Below are positions 51,735 through 62,487 of a DNA stretch of 64,000 nucleotides, in pieces (within the stretch, counting starts at the first letter, position 1; the number at the start of each line of letters is the position of its first letter). This DNA comes from Bacteroidales bacterium. GTDB taxonomy: Bacteria > Bacteroidota > Bacteroidia > Bacteroidales > JAGOPY01. The stretch spans positions 67,637-131,636 of the forward strand of contig JAGOPY010000006.1 of the NCBI GenBank assembly GCA_017991835.1, given 5' to 3'. Below the pieces are notes generated by a model that saw nothing but the letters and a program-made list of their open reading frames with translations, made no database searches and was not told the DNA's origin. The position numbers were made by a program, and so were the translations under genes.

Positions 51735-52393
51735 TTCATGAGAACTTCTATGACTTCCCGGGTGGTCATCAGCGGGCAGAAACCGAAGGACAGGTTTATA
51801 AAAGTGGAAATGTGAAACTCCCGGTTGTATGCGGCCGTGGCGTCTAAAGGCAATAAGGGTTGGAAACCCTTTACGAATGCACTTCGGGTAGTTGTTTCAC
51901 AGCACAGGTTGGTCATTACCCCGCAAATCACGGTAAACCGCACGTTTTGATTATGCAGTATTTCTTCAAGCCTGGTATTGTAGAAAGCATCGTATTGATG
52001 TTTTTCAAGGATGATATCACCGGAAGTTCGCAGGTTTTCATGGATTTTAGCAGATGGAGTCTCGTTTCCGATCATGTCTTTCCACCAGTACGACATGCAT
52101 GCCGCATTTTCATGGTCATTAGTATGTTTTGTAAAGATGACCGGTCTGTTACTTTTATGAAAAAAGTCGGCCAAGCTCAGGATATTAGGTATAATGGATG
52201 TTGCTGAGGGGATAAAAGCGTGGGAATCAGGATTGAGGAAATAATTCTGCATATCGGTAACAATAAGGGCAGACCGGCTGATATCGGCATTCCACTTTCG
52301 GGGATTGCTCTTCAAACGCCCGCTGGTTATTTCCAGGATCATTTCTTCAGTTTCTTTTTGTAAGCCCTGTAATGAGAAATACTGTTCTTTCAT
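51731..52393 (-). CDS. Isochorismatase-family cysteine hydrolase
   Basis: A 220-residue cysteine hydrolase of the nicotinamidase/isochorismatase fold. The triad is visible: Asp in LIVTDMQNYFLNP near residue 47, Lys in ILEKHQYDAFYNT near 130 and Cys in VICGVMTNLCCETTTRSAFV near 162. The N-terminal 40 residues precede the core. The substrate cannot be read; amides, ureides or isochorismate are known for the family. It is the first gene of a three-gene operon, its stop overlapping the next start by 4 bases. Confidence 0.9.
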   Translation of the reverse strand: MKEQYFSLQGLQKETEEMILEITSGRLKSNPRKWNADISRSALIVTDMQNYFLNPDSHAFIPSATSIIPNILSLADFFHKSNRPVIFTKHTNDHENAACMSYWWKDMIGNETPSAKIHENLRTSGDIILEKHQYDAFYNTRLEEILHNQNVRFTVICGVMTNLCCETTTRSAFVKGFQPLLPLDATAAYNREFHISTFINLSFGFCPLMTTREVIEVLMK

Positions 52394-52470
52394 GGAATAA
52401 AGATATATTTTTTAATTTCGCAACGCAGAGTTAAGCTTTCCTCCTCAAAAAAAAATATTTCCATAAACGT

Positions 52471-52501
52471 TTGTTAATTCAAAATCAATTTATACCTTTG
52501 C
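52471..52501 (+). promoter_or_regulatory. Promoter of the str-S10-spc ribosomal cluster
   Basis: TTG (52471-52473) is followed after 19 bases by TACCTTTGC (52493-52501), an excellent match to the Bacteroidota consensus. It lies about 265 bases upstream of rpsL. Confidence 0.8.
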
Positions 52502-52665
52502 AGCCCGAATTTTAAGGATAGTCGTTCTGAGCTTATCCAGAAAGACTTAGGAACCTGACAAGGTGAGACGATATAGGTTCAGGGCGTGAAAAAGAAAGCC
52601 GCTCAGTCTCCGTAAGAGCCCGCCTTGTATACTTTCCCGAAAAATCCTGAACAATGAGAGGGTCA

Positions 52666-52719
52666 AGACACAACATATTGTGTCTGTAGACAGAAGTAAA
52701 GACGCAACAAATTGCGTCT
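52666..52719. repeat. Pair of near-identical palindromes in the rpsL leader
   Basis: AGACACAA-CATA-TTGTGTCT (52666-52685) and AGACGCAA-CAAA-TTGCGTCT (52700-52719) are 8-bp hairpins that differ at one base pair in the stem (A-T against G-C) plus the loop. Both are followed by GTA. Without a T-run they are not ordinary terminators. Confidence 0.8.
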
Positions 52720-52766
52720 GTAAAAAAAGGAAGCAAAAAGCAAATTAAAATTTTAATAAAGAGCGT

Positions 52767-53141
52767 ATGCCAACAATTCAACAGCTTGTCAGAAAAGGAC
52801 GTGCTAAATTGATTGATAAGAGCAAATCTCCCGCACTGGATTCATGTCCTCAGCGGCGTGGTGTTTGTGTAAGGGTTTACACGACCACTCCCAAGAAGCC
52901 GAATTCCGCCATGCGTAAAGTGGCCAGGGTACGACTGACCAATGGAAAAGAAGTCAACTCGTACATTCCCGGAGAAGGCCATAACCTGCAGGAACACAGC
53001 ATTGTGCTGATACGTGGTGGCAGGGTGAAGGACTTGCCGGGTGTACGTTACCACATCATCCGCGGCGCTCTCGATACATCCGGTGTCGACGGCAGAAAGC
53101 AGCGCAGATCAAAGTACGGAGCAAAAAGACCTAAGAAGTAA
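52767..53141 (+). CDS. rpsL: 30S ribosomal protein S12
   Basis: A 124-residue decoding-centre protein. The conserved loops [20 protein letters not shown] and [20 protein letters not shown] carry the Lys residues that change in streptomycin-resistant mutants; both are wild type. It begins the str-S10-spc cluster behind the promoter at 52471. Confidence 0.98.
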   Translation: MPTIQQLVRKGRAKLIDKSKSPALDSCPQRRGVCVRVYTTTPKKPNSAMRKVARVRLTNGKEVNSYIPGEGHNLQEHSIVLIRGGRVKDLPGVRYHIIRGALDTSGVDGRKQRRSKYGAKRPKK

Positions 53142-53160
53142 TATTTATATCAAATAACTG

Positions 53161-53628
53161 ATGAGAAAAGGCAAATCAAAATCGAGAATCATCGTTCCCG
53201 ATCCAAAATTCGGCGACCTGATGGTGACCAAGTTTGTCAACAATATTATGTTGCGTGGTAAGAAAAATGCCGCTTTCGATGTTTTTTACGAGGCAATCGA
53301 GATAGTTGCCCAGCGCAGCAAGGAAGACGGTCTTGAGGTGTGGAAGAAAGCCCTGGCCAATGTTACGCCTGCCGTTGAGGTCAGAAGCCGCCGGGTTGGT
53401 GGAGCCACATTCCAGATCCCTTCGGAGATCAGGCCTGCCCGAAAGCAATCCATCGGTATGAAAAACATGATCAAGTTTGCCCGTAATCGTCATGAAAAGT
53501 CGATGCAGGAAAAACTGGCCGGTGAGATAATGGCTGCCTATAAAGAAGAAGGTTCAGCCTTTAAAAAGAAAGAAGATATGCACCGGATGGCAGAAGCCAA
53601 CAAGGCTTTCTCCCATTTCAGATTTTAA
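53161..53628 (+). CDS. rpsG: 30S ribosomal protein S7
   Basis: A 155-residue primary binding protein of the 16S rRNA 3' domain. It shows [20 protein letters not shown] at the start, [20 protein letters not shown] and the beta hairpin [20 protein letters not shown] near residue 80. It lies 19 bases after rpsL, in the conserved order before fusA. Confidence 0.98.
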   Translation: MRKGKSKSRIIVPDPKFGDLMVTKFVNNIMLRGKKNAAFDVFYEAIEIVAQRSKEDGLEVWKKALANVTPAVEVRSRRVGGATFQIPSEIRPARKQSIGMKNMIKFARNRHEKSMQEKLAGEIMAAYKEEGSAFKKKEDMHRMAEANKAFSHFRF

Positions 53629-53669
53629 GTTTTGAGTATTAATTTGAATCAGGTATAGAGTACAAAAAA

Positions 53670-55778
53670 ATGTCGGACAGGTTAGTACATACCCGGAACA
53701 TCGGCATCATGGCGCACATCGACGCGGGCAAGACCACGACGACGGAGCGTATATTGTACTATACCGGCATCAATTACAAGATCGGCGAAGTAGATGACGG
53801 GACGGCGACCATGGACTGGATGATCCAGGAGCAGGAGAGAGGGATTACGATTACTTCGGCCGCAACCACCGTTTTCTGGAAAGTCGACGAACAAGATTAT
53901 AAAGTCAATATCATCGATACCCCGGGACATGTGGATTTCACCGTGGAAGTGGAGCGTTCACTCCGGGTTCTTGATGGAGCCATTGCCATTTTCTGCGCAG
54001 TCGGCGGGGTTGAACCCCAGTCGGAGACTGTATGGCGCCAGGCGGATAAATACCAGGTACCCCGGTTGGCTTATGTGAACAAAATGGACCGTTCCGGTGC
54101 CGACTATTTTCGTGTGCTGCAGCAGATCAAAGCCAAGTTAAAGGCTAACCCGGTACCCATTCAACTCCCTATCGGCGTTGAAGATACTTTTACCGGTGTG
54201 GTTGATCTGATTGAAAATAAGGCCTATACATGGGAAGAGGAATCCTTTGGCCTGAACTACCACGAAACAGAAATCCCGGAAGATATGGCGGATATGGTTC
54301 GTGAATACCGCACCAGCCTGGTGGAAGGCGCGGCTGAAGAGAGCGAAGAACTTCTTGAAAAGTTCCTTGAAAAGCACGATTCCATTACGGCTGAAGATAT
54401 ACACCTCGCTTTGCGCAAAGCCACTCTTGAGGGAAGAATTGTCCCGGTACTGTGTGGATCATCTTTCCATAATAAAGGTGTCCAGAAACTGATCGATGCC
54501 ATTGTGAGATATCTACCCAGCCCTCTTGACATTCCGCCGGTGGAAGGTACCAATCCATTCACTGATAAAAAGGAAACACGCCGGGCTGACGAGAACGAGC
54601 CTTTTACAGCGCTTGCTTTCAAAATTGCAACCGATGCTTTCGTCGGCAAAATAGCTTATTTCCGGGTCTATTCAGGCCAGGTAGATGAAGGCACTGTAGT
54701 TCTTAACGCCAATACGAACAAGAGGGAGCGGCTGGCCCGGATCCTGCAGATGCATGCCAACAAACGCAACCCACTGCCGAAAATTGCGGCCGGTGATATA
54801 GGCGTTGCTGTTGGATTCAAAGAGATCCGCACAGGGGATACGCTGACCGACCTCCAACACCCTATCGTTCTGGAAAATATCGAGTTTCCCGAGCCAGTGA
54901 TCAATGTGGCCGTTGAGCCCAAGACGCAGGACGACATGGAACGGATGAACCTGGCCCTGAAGAAACTGGAAGAGGAAGACCCGACGTTTGATGTTCATTA
55001 TGATAACGAAACCGGTCAAACCATAATCCGGGGGATGGGAGAACTGCACCTGGAAATTATTACCGACCGGCTGAAACGTGAATACGGAGTGGGGATCAAT
55101 TCAGGCCGTCCGCAGGTTTCATACCGTGAAGCAATCCTATCGGAAGTTGAATACCGCGAAGTTTATAAAAAGCAGACCGGCGGAAAAGGCAAATTTGCCG
55201 ATTTGACCATTGTGATGGGACCAGCTGACGAAGGTGTGAAAGGACTTCAGTTTATCGATGAGACCAGGGGAGGAGTTCTTCCGAAAGAATACATTGCAGC
55301 CATTGAAAAGGGATTCCGGACATCGATGCAGAATGGCATCCTGGCCGGATTTTCGATGATCAGCCTCAAGGTGCGGCTTCTTGACGGAGCGACTCACCCT
55401 GTCGATTCTGATGCTCTTTCGTTTGAGATTGCTGCGGCCCAGGCATTCCGCAATGCCAGCCGACTGGCCAATTCAACACTTCTGGAGCCGATCATGAAGC
55501 TGACCATCAATACGCCGGAAGAATATGTCGGGGATGTTGCAGGAGACATAAATAAGAGGCGAGGGCAGATTGATGATGTCAGTGCAATGCTGGGATACCA
55601 GATTGTATATGCCAAAGCCCCGTTATCGGAGTTGTTCGGATATGTGACTACCCTCCGGACGATAACCAGCGGGCGAGCTTCCGGAAACATGGAATTTTCA
55701 CATTATCAACCTGTTCCGAAGGAGCTGGTTGATGAGATATTGTATAAGATCAAAGGATATTACGCATTAAATAATTAA
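53670..55778 (+). CDS. fusA: Elongation factor G
   Basis: A 702-residue translocation GTPase. G1 is [19 protein letters not shown] near residue 16, the switch I region is [16 protein letters not shown]3 is [20 protein letters not shown] and G4 is [13 protein letters not shown]. Domains II to V follow with normal length, including the domain IV tip region. No tuf gene lies between fusA and rpsJ, as is usual in Bacteroidota. Confidence 0.98.
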   Translation: MSDRLVHTRNIGIMAHIDAGKTTTTERILYYTGINYKIGEVDDGTATMDWMIQEQERGITITSAATTVFWKVDEQDYKVNIIDTPGHVDFTVEVERSLRVLDGAIAIFCAVGGVEPQSETVWRQADKYQVPRLAYVNKMDRSGADYFRVLQQIKAKLKANPVPIQLPIGVEDTFTGVVDLIENKAYTWEEESFGLNYHETEIPEDMADMVREYRTSLVEGAAEESEELLEKFLEKHDSITAEDIHLALRKATLEGRIVPVLCGSSFHNKGVQKLIDAIVRYLPSPLDIPPVEGTNPFTDKKETRRADENEPFTALAFKIATDAFVGKIAYFRVYSGQVDEGTVVLNANTNKRERLARILQMHANKRNPLPKIAAGDIGVAVGFKEIRTGDTLTDLQHPIVLENIEFPEPVINVAVEPKTQDDMERMNLALKKLEEEDPTFDVHYDNETGQTIIRGMGELHLEIITDRLKREYGVGINSGRPQVSYREAILSEVEYREVYKKQTGGKGKFADLTIVMGPADEGVKGLQFIDETRGGVLPKEYIAAIEKGFRTSMQNGILAGFSMISLKVRLLDGATHPVDSDALSFEIAAAQAFRNASRLANSTLLEPIMKLTINTPEEYVGDVAGDINKRRGQIDDVSAMLGYQIVYAKAPLSELFGYVTTLRTITSGRASGNMEFSHYQPVPKELVDEILYKIKGYYALNN

Positions 55779-55790
55779 ATTCAGATAAAC

Positions 55791-56096
55791 GTGAGCCAGA
55801 AGATTCGCATAAAACTGAAGTCTTACGATCATAACCTGGTCGACAAGTCGGCAGAGAAGATCGTGAAAACTGTCAAGTCGACGGGAGCCATTGTAAGTGG
55901 TCCGATTCCACTGCCGACCGACAAGAAGATCTTTACAGTAAACCGGTCAACATTTGTAAATAAGAAATCCAGGGAGCAGTTTGAACTTTCGACCTACAAG
56001 AGGTTGATGGATATTTACAGCACGACTTCCAAGACGATTGATGCGCTGATGAAGCTGGAACTGCCCAGCGGCGTTGAAGTTGAGATCAAAGTATGA
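55791..56096 (+). CDS. rpsJ: 30S ribosomal protein S10
   Basis: A 101-residue protein beginning at a GTG codon ([20 protein letters not shown]). [20 protein letters not shown] and [20 protein letters not shown] are the conserved loop and C-terminal strands. It also pairs with NusB in antitermination. It follows fusA by 12 bases. Confidence 0.97.
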   Translation: MSQKIRIKLKSYDHNLVDKSAEKIVKTVKSTGAIVSGPIPLPTDKKIFTVNRSTFVNKKSREQFELSTYKRLMDIYSTTSKTIDALMKLELPSGVEVEIKV

Positions 56097-56134
56097 TGCC
56101 GGATTACGTTTTGAACAGATAAAAACTTGAGACA

Positions 56135-56764
56135 ATGTCAGGATTAATAGGAAAGAAAATAGGCATGACGAGCATCTTTGATGAGAACGGGAAGAATATC
56201 CCCTGTACCGTCATTCAGGCCGGTCCATGCGTGGTCACCCAGGTCAGGAGCAAGGAGAAGGATGGTTATGAAGCTATCCAGCTTGCTTTCGACGATGCCA
56301 AGCCCAAGCATATCAACAGGCCTATGAAAGGCCACTTTGCCAAAGCCGGAGCAGACCCCAAGCGGATTGTACGTGAGTTTACCCGTTTTGAGGCCGGTCA
56401 CCAGAAAAAGTTCGGAGACGTACTGAAAGTTGACGTATTTGAAGAAGGGGAGTATATCGATGTAGTTGGCACAAGCAAAGGTAAAGGATTCCAGGGTGTA
56501 GTGAACCGTCATAACTTCGGCGGTGTCGGTGATACGACACACGGCCAGCACAACCGGTTGAGGGCTCCCGGTTCAATCGGAGCATCCTCCTATCCGTCGC
56601 GCGTATTCAAAGGCATGAGGATGGCGGGACAGATGGGAAATCATCGCGTGAAGATGATCAACCTCCAGGTAATTAAAATTATTCCTGAGAAAGACCTTAT
56701 CATAGTAAAAGGTGCGGTTCCGGGATCAAACGGATCATATGTAATAATTGAGAGATGGAGCTAG
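56135..56764 (+). CDS. rplC: 50S ribosomal protein L3
   Basis: A 209-residue core 50S protein. The start [20 protein letters not shown] and the central loop [20 protein letters not shown], which reaches to the peptidyl transferase centre, are conserved. The end overlaps the rplD start by 10 bases. Confidence 0.98.
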   Translation: MSGLIGKKIGMTSIFDENGKNIPCTVIQAGPCVVTQVRSKEKDGYEAIQLAFDDAKPKHINRPMKGHFAKAGADPKRIVREFTRFEAGHQKKFGDVLKVDVFEEGEYIDVVGTSKGKGFQGVVNRHNFGGVGDTTHGQHNRLRAPGSIGASSYPSRVFKGMRMAGQMGNHRVKMINLQVIKIIPEKDLIIVKGAVPGSNGSYVIIERWS

Positions 56765-57381
56765 ACGTTTATAATATTAGTGGCGGCAAAACCTCCAAGA
56801 AGGTTACGCTGAATGAAGGGATCTTCGGAATTACGCCGAATGATCATGCAATCTGGCTTGATGTGAAGTTATACCTGGCCAATCAGCGCCAGGGGACGAG
56901 CAAGGCGAAGGAGCGGTCGGAAGTATCCGGCAGTACGCGCAAGCTGAAGCGTCAGAAAGGTACAGGAACGGCCCGTTCGGGTGATATCAACTCTCCAGTA
57001 TTTCGTGGAGGCGGTCGCGCTTTTGGTCCCCGCCCGAGAGATTATGAGTTCAAGCTGAATAAAAAGCTCAGGAAACTGGCCCGGAAGTCGGCATTGACTT
57101 ATAAAGCGCAGGAAAACGGCATTGTGATCCTCGAGGATTTCAATTTTGAAGAGGCGAAAACAAAGAATTTCGTGGCCATGCTCAAGAACCTGAACCTGGA
57201 AGATAAGAAGACGTTACTGGTGATGCCCGATACCGATAAGAACCTGGTATTGTCAAGCCGTAACCTTAAGAAAGCCAAGGTAATGCGCGCTGAGATGCTG
57301 AACACATACGACATTCTCAATGCCAACAACGTGGTTATCGCGGAGAGTTCAATGCCGATTATTGAAGAAATTTTAGGATAG
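56755..57381 (+). CDS. rplD: 50S ribosomal protein L4
   Basis: A 208-residue protein with the exit-tunnel loop [20 protein letters not shown] followed by [19 protein letters not shown] near residue 70, and the conserved [19 protein letters not shown] end. In E. coli L4 represses the S10 operon; no such leader is evident here because the operon is fused behind fusA. Confidence 0.97.
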   Translation: MELDVYNISGGKTSKKVTLNEGIFGITPNDHAIWLDVKLYLANQRQGTSKAKERSEVSGSTRKLKRQKGTGTARSGDINSPVFRGGGRAFGPRPRDYEFKLNKKLRKLARKSALTYKAQENGIVILEDFNFEEAKTKNFVAMLKNLNLEDKKTLLVMPDTDKNLVLSSRNLKKAKVMRAEMLNTYDILNANNVVIAESSMPIIEEILG

Positions 57382-57402
57382 TAACATTATAAGCTGAAAG
57401 AG

Positions 57403-57693
57403 ATGGATATCATTCTGAAGCCGATCATATCCGAAAAGATGACCGAGGCCGGTGAAAAGGCGGTCAGGTATGGTTTTTTCGTACAAAAGAAGGCCAATAA
57501 GCTACAGATCAAGAAAGCAGTGGAGACGCTTTATGGCGTCCAGGTAAAATCGGTCAACACGATGAACTACAGCGGCGATTTCAAATCGCGCGGCACCCGT
57601 TCGGGCATCATGGTAGGTCGCACTGCAGCCTATAAAAAGGCGATCGTTACGTTAGCAGAAGGTGAAACAATTGATTTTTACAGCAATATCTAG
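57403..57693 (+). CDS. rplW: 50S ribosomal protein L23
   Basis: A 96-residue protein at the exit tunnel and a docking site for trigger factor and the signal recognition particle. IILKPIISEKMTEAGEKAVR and FFVQKKANKLQIKKAVETLY match the family. It lies 21 bases after rplD. Confidence 0.97.
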   Translation: MDIILKPIISEKMTEAGEKAVRYGFFVQKKANKLQIKKAVETLYGVQVKSVNTMNYSGDFKSRGTRSGIMVGRTAAYKKAIVTLAEGETIDFYSNI

Positions 57694-57697
57694 ATAA

Positions 57698-58522
57698 ATG
57701 GCTCTAAAAAAGTATAAACCGACAACTCCGGGTCAACGATTCAAGGTTATCAGTTCGTTTGACGACATTACAACGGGAACACCGGAAAAGTCCCTGCTGG
57801 AACCCATCAAGAGTACCGGCGGCCGGAACAATCAGGGCAGAAGGTCAATGCGTTATATCGGCGGCGGACATAAACAACGCTACCGTATAATCGACTGGAA
57901 AAGGGATAAGGAAGGCATACCTGCAACGGTGAATTCGATTGAATACGATCCGAACCGTACGGCGCGCATAGCCCTTCTTCATTATATCGATGGCGAAAAA
58001 AGGTATATCATAGCCCCACATGGATTGAAAGTCGGGCAGCAGGTACTTTCAGGCAAGGGTTCGTCACCGGAGATCGGTAACACCTTGTTCCTTAGCGAAG
58101 TGCCTTTTGGAACGATCATTCATAACATTGAGCTTCGTCCGGGTGAAGGCGCGAAAATGGCCCGCAGTGCCGGTTCATACGCACAGTTCCTATCACGCGA
58201 CGGCAAGTATGCCATCATCAAGATGCCTTCGGGAGAGACCCGTATGATATTGCAGACATGCAAAGCCACCATCGGGATGGTGTCGAACACCGACCATAAC
58301 CTGGAGAGCCATGGCAAAGCCGGTCGCAAACGCTGGCTGGGAAGGCGTCCGAGAGTTCGTGGCGTAGTCATGAACCCGGTTGACCATCCGATGGGCGGTG
58401 GCGAAGGTAAAGCTTCGGGCGGACATCCGCGTTCGAGAAAAGGCAAGTATGCGAAGGGACAGAAAACCCGCTCGCATACCAAAGCTTCGAACAAATACAT
58501 CATCGAAAGACGTAAAAAATAA
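57698..58522 (+). CDS. rplB: 50S ribosomal protein L2
   Basis: A 274-residue protein of the peptidyl transferase centre. It starts [20 protein letters not shown]; the C-terminal [20 protein letters not shown] carries the highly conserved His (His229 in E. coli), and [20 protein letters not shown] follows. Four bases separate it from rplW. Confidence 0.98.
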   Translation: MALKKYKPTTPGQRFKVISSFDDITTGTPEKSLLEPIKSTGGRNNQGRRSMRYIGGGHKQRYRIIDWKRDKEGIPATVNSIEYDPNRTARIALLHYIDGEKRYIIAPHGLKVGQQVLSGKGSSPEIGNTLFLSEVPFGTIIHNIELRPGEGAKMARSAGSYAQFLSRDGKYAIIKMPSGETRMILQTCKATIGMVSNTDHNLESHGKAGRKRWLGRRPRVRGVVMNPVDHPMGGGEGKASGGHPRSRKGKYAKGQKTRSHTKASNKYIIERRKK

Positions 58523-58549
58523 GCAATAAAATATAAAACAGGCACAGGA

Positions 58550-58828
58550 ATGGCACGATCACTGAAAAAAGGTCCTTATATCCATTATAAACTGGAGAAG
58601 AAAGTTCTCGAAGCCGTTGAAACTAAAAAGAAAACCGTCATCAAGACGTGGTCGAGGGCTTCGATGATTTCTCCGGATTTTGTTGGGCAAACCATCGCCG
58701 TTCATAACGGGAACAAGTTTATCCCGGTTTACGTGACCGAGAATATGGTAGGGCACAAGCTGGGCGAATTCGCCCCGACCCGTATATTCAGAGGACATTC
58801 AGGCAATAAAGACAAAGGCAAAAAGTAA
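58550..58828 (+). CDS. rpsS: 30S ribosomal protein S19
   Basis: A 92-residue protein of the 30S head. [40 protein letters not shown] and [20 protein letters not shown] are signature segments. It is the binding partner of RimM, encoded at 4743 in this window. Confidence 0.97.
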   Translation: MARSLKKGPYIHYKLEKKVLEAVETKKKTVIKTWSRASMISPDFVGQTIAVHNGNKFIPVYVTENMVGHKLGEFAPTRIFRGHSGNKDKGKK

Positions 58829-58840
58829 AGATACAGCAAC

Positions 58841-59251
58841 ATGGGAGCACGCAAACGCTTAAGAGCAGAAAAGACTAAAGAGGCAAAGAAAAGCCTTTTC
58901 CAGGCCAAACTGAATGATTGCCCGACATCACCCCGGAAGATGAGGCTGGTAGCCGATATGATCAGGGGAGAAAATGTCGAACTGGCGCTACACATGCTGG
59001 AGAATTCTCCACAGCAGGCTGCCGGCAAGATGAAGAAGCTTCTTCTCTCGGCCATTGCCAACTGGCAACAGAAAAACGAAGGCACCAAGCTGGAAGACAG
59101 CAACCTTTTCGTACAGACCGTCATGGTCGACGGTGGCCGGATGCTGAAAAGGGTCCAGCCGGCGCCGCAGGGCAGAGCCTACCGGGTCCGCAAGAGATCT
59201 AATCATGTGACCCTTACGTTGGGAAGTCGTATACAGGAAAAAGAAAGTTAA
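58841..59251 (+). CDS. rplV: 50S ribosomal protein L22
   Basis: A 136-residue tunnel protein. [20 protein letters not shown] near residue 26 begins the core and [20 protein letters not shown] forms the beta-hairpin that lines the exit tunnel and is altered in macrolide resistance. It lies 12 bases after rpsS. Confidence 0.97.
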   Translation: MGARKRLRAEKTKEAKKSLFQAKLNDCPTSPRKMRLVADMIRGENVELALHMLENSPQQAAGKMKKLLLSAIANWQQKNEGTKLEDSNLFVQTVMVDGGRMLKRVQPAPQGRAYRVRKRSNHVTLTLGSRIQEKES

Positions 59252-59275
59252 TCAATCATTATAATATATAACTGA

Positions 59276-59977
59276 ATGGGACAAAAAACTAATCCAATCG
59301 GCCTCAGACTGGGAATTATCAGGGGATGGGATTCAAACTGGTACGGTGGCAAAGATTTCAGTGTTAAACTGGTTGAGGATCAGCAAATCCGCAATTATCT
59401 CAATGCCCGTTTGTCGAAAGCCGGTATTTCCAAGATCGTCATTGAACGGACCCTGAAACTGGTCACGGTGACCATTCACACGGCCAGGCCGGGAATCATC
59501 ATTGGGAAAGGCGGACAGGAAGTTGATAAGTTGAAAGAAGAGCTTAAGAAGCTGACCAAGAAGGAGATACAGATCAATATTTCGGAGATTAAGCGTCCGG
59601 AGCTGGATGCAGTAATTGTTGCAGGAGCTATTGCAAAGCAGATAGAAGGGAGGATATCGTTCCGGAGAGCCATCAAGACTGCCATAGCATCGACCGTCAG
59701 GATGGGTGCAGAAGGTATAAAGGTCCAGATCAGCGGTCGGTTAGCTGGTGCCGAAATGGCCCGCAACGAGCTATACAAAGAGGGTCGGACGCCGCTTCAC
59801 ACGTTAAGGGCAGATATCGATTATGCCCGCGCGGAGGCTCATACCACATATGGCCGGATCGGGATAAAGGTATGGATTTGCAAAGGTGAGGTTTACGGCA
59901 GGCCGGAGATCGTTCCGATGGCCGGAGACACCGCAAAGAAACAGGCGCCAAGAAAAGGCCCGCGCAGGAGGAGATAA
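59276..59977 (+). CDS. rpsC: 30S ribosomal protein S3
   Basis: A 233-residue protein with the KH domain [20 protein letters not shown] near residue 75 and the C-terminal [20 protein letters not shown] near 160, where basic residues act as mRNA helicase. The start [20 protein letters not shown] is canonical. Confidence 0.98.
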   Translation: MGQKTNPIGLRLGIIRGWDSNWYGGKDFSVKLVEDQQIRNYLNARLSKAGISKIVIERTLKLVTVTIHTARPGIIIGKGGQEVDKLKEELKKLTKKEIQINISEIKRPELDAVIVAGAIAKQIEGRISFRRAIKTAIASTVRMGAEGIKVQISGRLAGAEMARNELYKEGRTPLHTLRADIDYARAEAHTTYGRIGIKVWICKGEVYGRPEIVPMAGDTAKKQAPRKGPRRRR

Positions 59978-60017
59978 GCGAAGGCTAAAATTTCATTAAC
60001 AAGAAAATCTCAAGATC

Positions 60018-60446
60018 ATGTTACAGCCAAAGAAGACAAAATACAGGAAGCAACAGAAGATGGTCCCTCACGGGACTGCACAGCGGGGTAATCAGCTGGC
60101 TTTTGGTTCCTTCGGAATAAAATCAATGGAGACCTGCTGGATAACCGGAAGGCAAATTGAAGCCGCCCGTCAGGCGCTGACCCGTCATATGAAACGTGAA
60201 GGGCAGATCTGGATCCGTATATTCCCCGACAAACCCATTACCAAGAAGCCGGCCGAAGTCCGTATGGGTAAAGGAAAAGGTGCTCCTGAATATTTTGTGG
60301 CGCCGGTGACCCCCGGAAGGATAATGTTTGAAGCAGAAGGGGTACCGCTGGAAGTGGCGAAAGAAGCGCTACGCCTGGCTGCCCAGAAATTACCTGTTGC
60401 CACGAAATTCGTGGTGAGAAGAGATTATGTCGAAGAGTCAAATTAA
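60018..60446 (+). CDS. rplP: 50S ribosomal protein L16
   Basis: A 142-residue protein next to the A-site tRNA elbow. [20 protein letters not shown] at the start, [20 protein letters not shown] and [20 protein letters not shown] are conserved. Confidence 0.97.
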   Translation: MLQPKKTKYRKQQKMVPHGTAQRGNQLAFGSFGIKSMETCWITGRQIEAARQALTRHMKREGQIWIRIFPDKPITKKPAEVRMGKGKGAPEYFVAPVTPGRIMFEAEGVPLEVAKEALRLAAQKLPVATKFVVRRDYVEESN

Positions 60447-60452
60447 AGCCTG

Positions 60453-60659
60453 ATGAAACAGAAAGTTATCATAGAAATGACCAACGAGGAGCTCCGGGAG
60501 CGGCTGGAAGATGAGAAGAAACAGCTTGTCAAGATGAAGCTTGCCCACGCGGTATCGCCACTTGATAATCCTCATAAAATGAAAGAATACAAGAGAACGG
60601 TAGCACGATTGCTAACCGAGATCAGAAGAAGAGAAATTGATGCAGAGAAAAATAAGTAA
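60453..60659 (+). CDS. rpmC: 50S ribosomal protein L29
   Basis: A 68-residue two-helix protein near the exit tunnel. [20 protein letters not shown] and [20 protein letters not shown] match the family. The ATG lies 6 bases after the rplP stop. Confidence 0.94.
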   Translation: MKQKVIIEMTNEELRERLEDEKKQLVKMKLAHAVSPLDNPHKMKEYKRTVARLLTEIRRREIDAEKNK

Positions 60660-60666
60660 TCTTCTT

Positions 60667-60921
60667 ATGGAAAGAAATCTGAGAAAAGAGCGTATTGGCC
60701 TGGTTGTCAGCAATAAGATGGAAAAGTCGATTGTTGTCCAGATCGAAAGAAAGGTCAAACATCCCAAATATGGGAAATTTGTCCGCAAAACCACCAAACT
60801 GGTTGCCCACGATGAGCAAAATGAATGCGGCATAGGCGACACGGTGAAGATCATGGAAACCCGGCCGATGAGTAAAAATAAATGTTGGAGATTAGTAGAA
60901 ATCATAGAAAAGGCTAAGTAA
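60667..60921 (+). CDS. rpsQ: 30S ribosomal protein S17
   Basis: An 84-residue 16S-binding protein. I place the start at 60667 ([20 protein letters not shown]) because it gives the normal N-terminus and follows the rpmC stop by 7 bases; an in-frame ATG at 60637 would overlap rpm[21 protein letters not shown] and [20 protein letters not shown] are typical. Confidence 0.95.
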   Translation: MERNLRKERIGLVVSNKMEKSIVVQIERKVKHPKYGKFVRKTTKLVAHDEQNECGIGDTVKIMETRPMSKNKCWRLVEIIEKAK

Positions 60922-60923
60922 CC

Positions 60924-61292
60924 ATGATACAGCAAGAAACCAGACTGACGGTGGCAGACAACAGCGGGGCAAAGGAAGTGCTTTGTATCCGGGTGTTGGG
61001 AGGTACAGCCAAGCGGTATGCCACTATCGGCGACAAGATCGTCGTTACCGTAAAAAACGCCCTGCCTTCCGGTACAATTAAGAAAGGAACGGTCATTAAA
61101 GCAGTCGTCGTTCGCACAAAGAAAGAGATCCGTCGGAATGATGGTTCTTATATCCGTTTCGATGATAATGCGTGTGTATTGCTCAATACTGCCGGCGAAA
61201 TGATCGGCACCCGTATTTTCGGCCCTGTGGCCAGGGAATTAAGGGATAAGCAATACATGAAAATTGTTTCACTGGCACCAGAAGTGTTATAA
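60924..61292 (+). CDS. rplN: 50S ribosomal protein L14
   Basis: A 122-residue protein at the subunit interface. [20 protein letters not shown] and the late [20 protein letters not shown] are near-universal signatures. It begins 2 bases after the rpsQ stop. Confidence 0.98.
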   Translation: MIQQETRLTVADNSGAKEVLCIRVLGGTAKRYATIGDKIVVTVKNALPSGTIKKGTVIKAVVVRTKKEIRRNDGSYIRFDDNACVLLNTAGEMIGTRIFGPVARELRDKQYMKIVSLAPEVL

Positions 61293-61303
61293 TATTTACG
61301 AAC

Positions 61304-61627
61304 ATGCGTAAGAAATTGCATATTAAAAAAGGCGACACCGTAATGGTCATTGCCGGCGATTCGAAAGGCCAGCAGGGCAGGGTGCTCGTGGTCGACAGCG
61401 AAAAGGAGAAGATCCTGGTGGAAGGGGTGAACATGGTTTCCAAACATACCCGCCCTACCAACAAAACCCCGAAGGGAGGGATCATCCAGAAAGAGGCCCC
61501 GATCCACATTTCCAATCTGAAAGTGATCGATTCAAGCGGCAAACCGACCCGCATCGGCCGTAAACTCGATGAAAAGACCAATAAAACAGTCCGTTATTCA
61601 AAAAAGACAGGGGAGGTTATCAAGTAA
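61304..61627 (+). CDS. rplX: 50S ribosomal protein L24
   Basis: A 107-residue assembly-initiator protein with the KOW motif [20 protein letters not shown] and [20 protein letters not shown]. Its last base is shared with the rplE start (TAATG). Confidence 0.97.
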   Translation: MRKKLHIKKGDTVMVIAGDSKGQQGRVLVVDSEKEKILVEGVNMVSKHTRPTNKTPKGGIIQKEAPIHISNLKVIDSSGKPTRIGRKLDEKTNKTVRYSKKTGEVIK

Positions 61628-62175
61628 TGGAATACACACCGAGACTCAAGACAAAGTACTACGACGAGATCGTGCCTGCGCTGATGAAAGAGTTCAGCTA
61701 CAAAAACATTATGCAGGTGCCAAAACTCCAGAAAATTGCAGTGAACCAGGGATTAGGCTCCGCAATCGTCGATAAAAAACTCATCGAAGTCGGAGTGGAG
61801 GAGATGAGCAATATTACCGGGCAGAGAGCCGTTGCAACACGGTCACGGAAAGACATCTCCAACTTTAAACTTCGCCGGGATATGCCGGTAGGGGTAAGGG
61901 TTACCTTACGCGGAGACCAGATGTACGAGTTCCTGGACCGGCTGATCTCTGTGGCAATTCCCCGTGTACGCGACTTTCGCGGGATCAGCGACAAAGGTTT
62001 TGACGGACGGGGCAACTTCACCTTCGGCGTTACCGAACAGATCATCTTCACGGAGATCGATCTCGATAAAGTGAGCAAAATCAATGGCATGGACATTACC
62101 TTCGTAACAACGGCCCGAACCGACAAGGAAGCGCACGCGCTTCTGCGGGAGTTTGGAATGCCATTCAGGAAGTAA
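61627..62175 (+). CDS. rplE: 50S ribosomal protein L5
   Basis: A 182-residue 5S-rRNA-binding protein. [40 protein letters not shown] and [20 protein letters not shown] are conserved. The start overlaps rplX by one base. Confidence 0.98.
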   Translation: MEYTPRLKTKYYDEIVPALMKEFSYKNIMQVPKLQKIAVNQGLGSAIVDKKLIEVGVEEMSNITGQRAVATRSRKDISNFKLRRDMPVGVRVTLRGDQMYEFLDRLISVAIPRVRDFRGISDKGFDGRGNFTFGVTEQIIFTEIDLDKVSKINGMDITFVTTARTDKEAHALLREFGMPFRK

Positions 62176-62195
62176 CATAAAAAAAACATCGATAT

Positions 62196-62465
62196 ATGGC
62201 AAAAGAATCAATGAAAGCCAGGGAGGTCAAACGGCAGAAGCTCGTTGACAGGTATGCCGCCAAACGTGCCGCACTGAAAGCGGCCGGTGATTATACCGCA
62301 CTGCAGAAACTTCCCAAAAATGCTTCGCCTATCCGTTTGCACAACCGTTGCAAGCTGACCGGCAGGCCAAAAGGATACATCCGCCAGTTCGGGATATCCA
62401 GGATAAATTTCCGGGAAATGGCCAACCAGGGCCTGCTACCGGGTGTTAGAAAAGCAAGTTGGTAA
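62196..62465 (+). CDS. rpsN: 30S ribosomal protein S14 (zinc-independent type)
   Basis: An 89-residue form. [20 protein letters not shown] and [18 protein letters not shown] are canonical. The CxxC pairs of the short zinc-binding type are absent, so this is the longer zinc-free form. Confidence 0.97.
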   Translation: MAKESMKAREVKRQKLVDRYAAKRAALKAAGDYTALQKLPKNASPIRLHNRCKLTGRPKGYIRQFGISRINFREMANQGLLPGVRKASW

Positions 62466-62487
62466 AATTTAAATAAGGAATACAGCA

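Larger units (their letters stand above)
52394..52766. other. Regulatory region of the ribosomal protein cluster
   Basis: No protein gene is seen in these 373 bases. They hold the promoter at 52471-52501, a leader with internal pairing such as GTTCAGG (near 52578) to CCTGAAC (near 52645), and two closely similar palindromes at 52666-52685 and 52700-52719. The leader before the rpsL ATG is about 255 bases, long for this phylum. Confidence 0.65.

Noticed and set aside
52530-52590. S-box (SAM-I riboswitch) resemblance: GCTTATCCAGAAAG in the rpsL leader
   Set aside because: The first strand looks like the CTTATCaAGA box, but the GGCAACC core, the later conserved helices and a closing GATAAG strand are all missing, and a SAM switch has no clear role before ribosomal protein genes. 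A covariance-model search would settle it.
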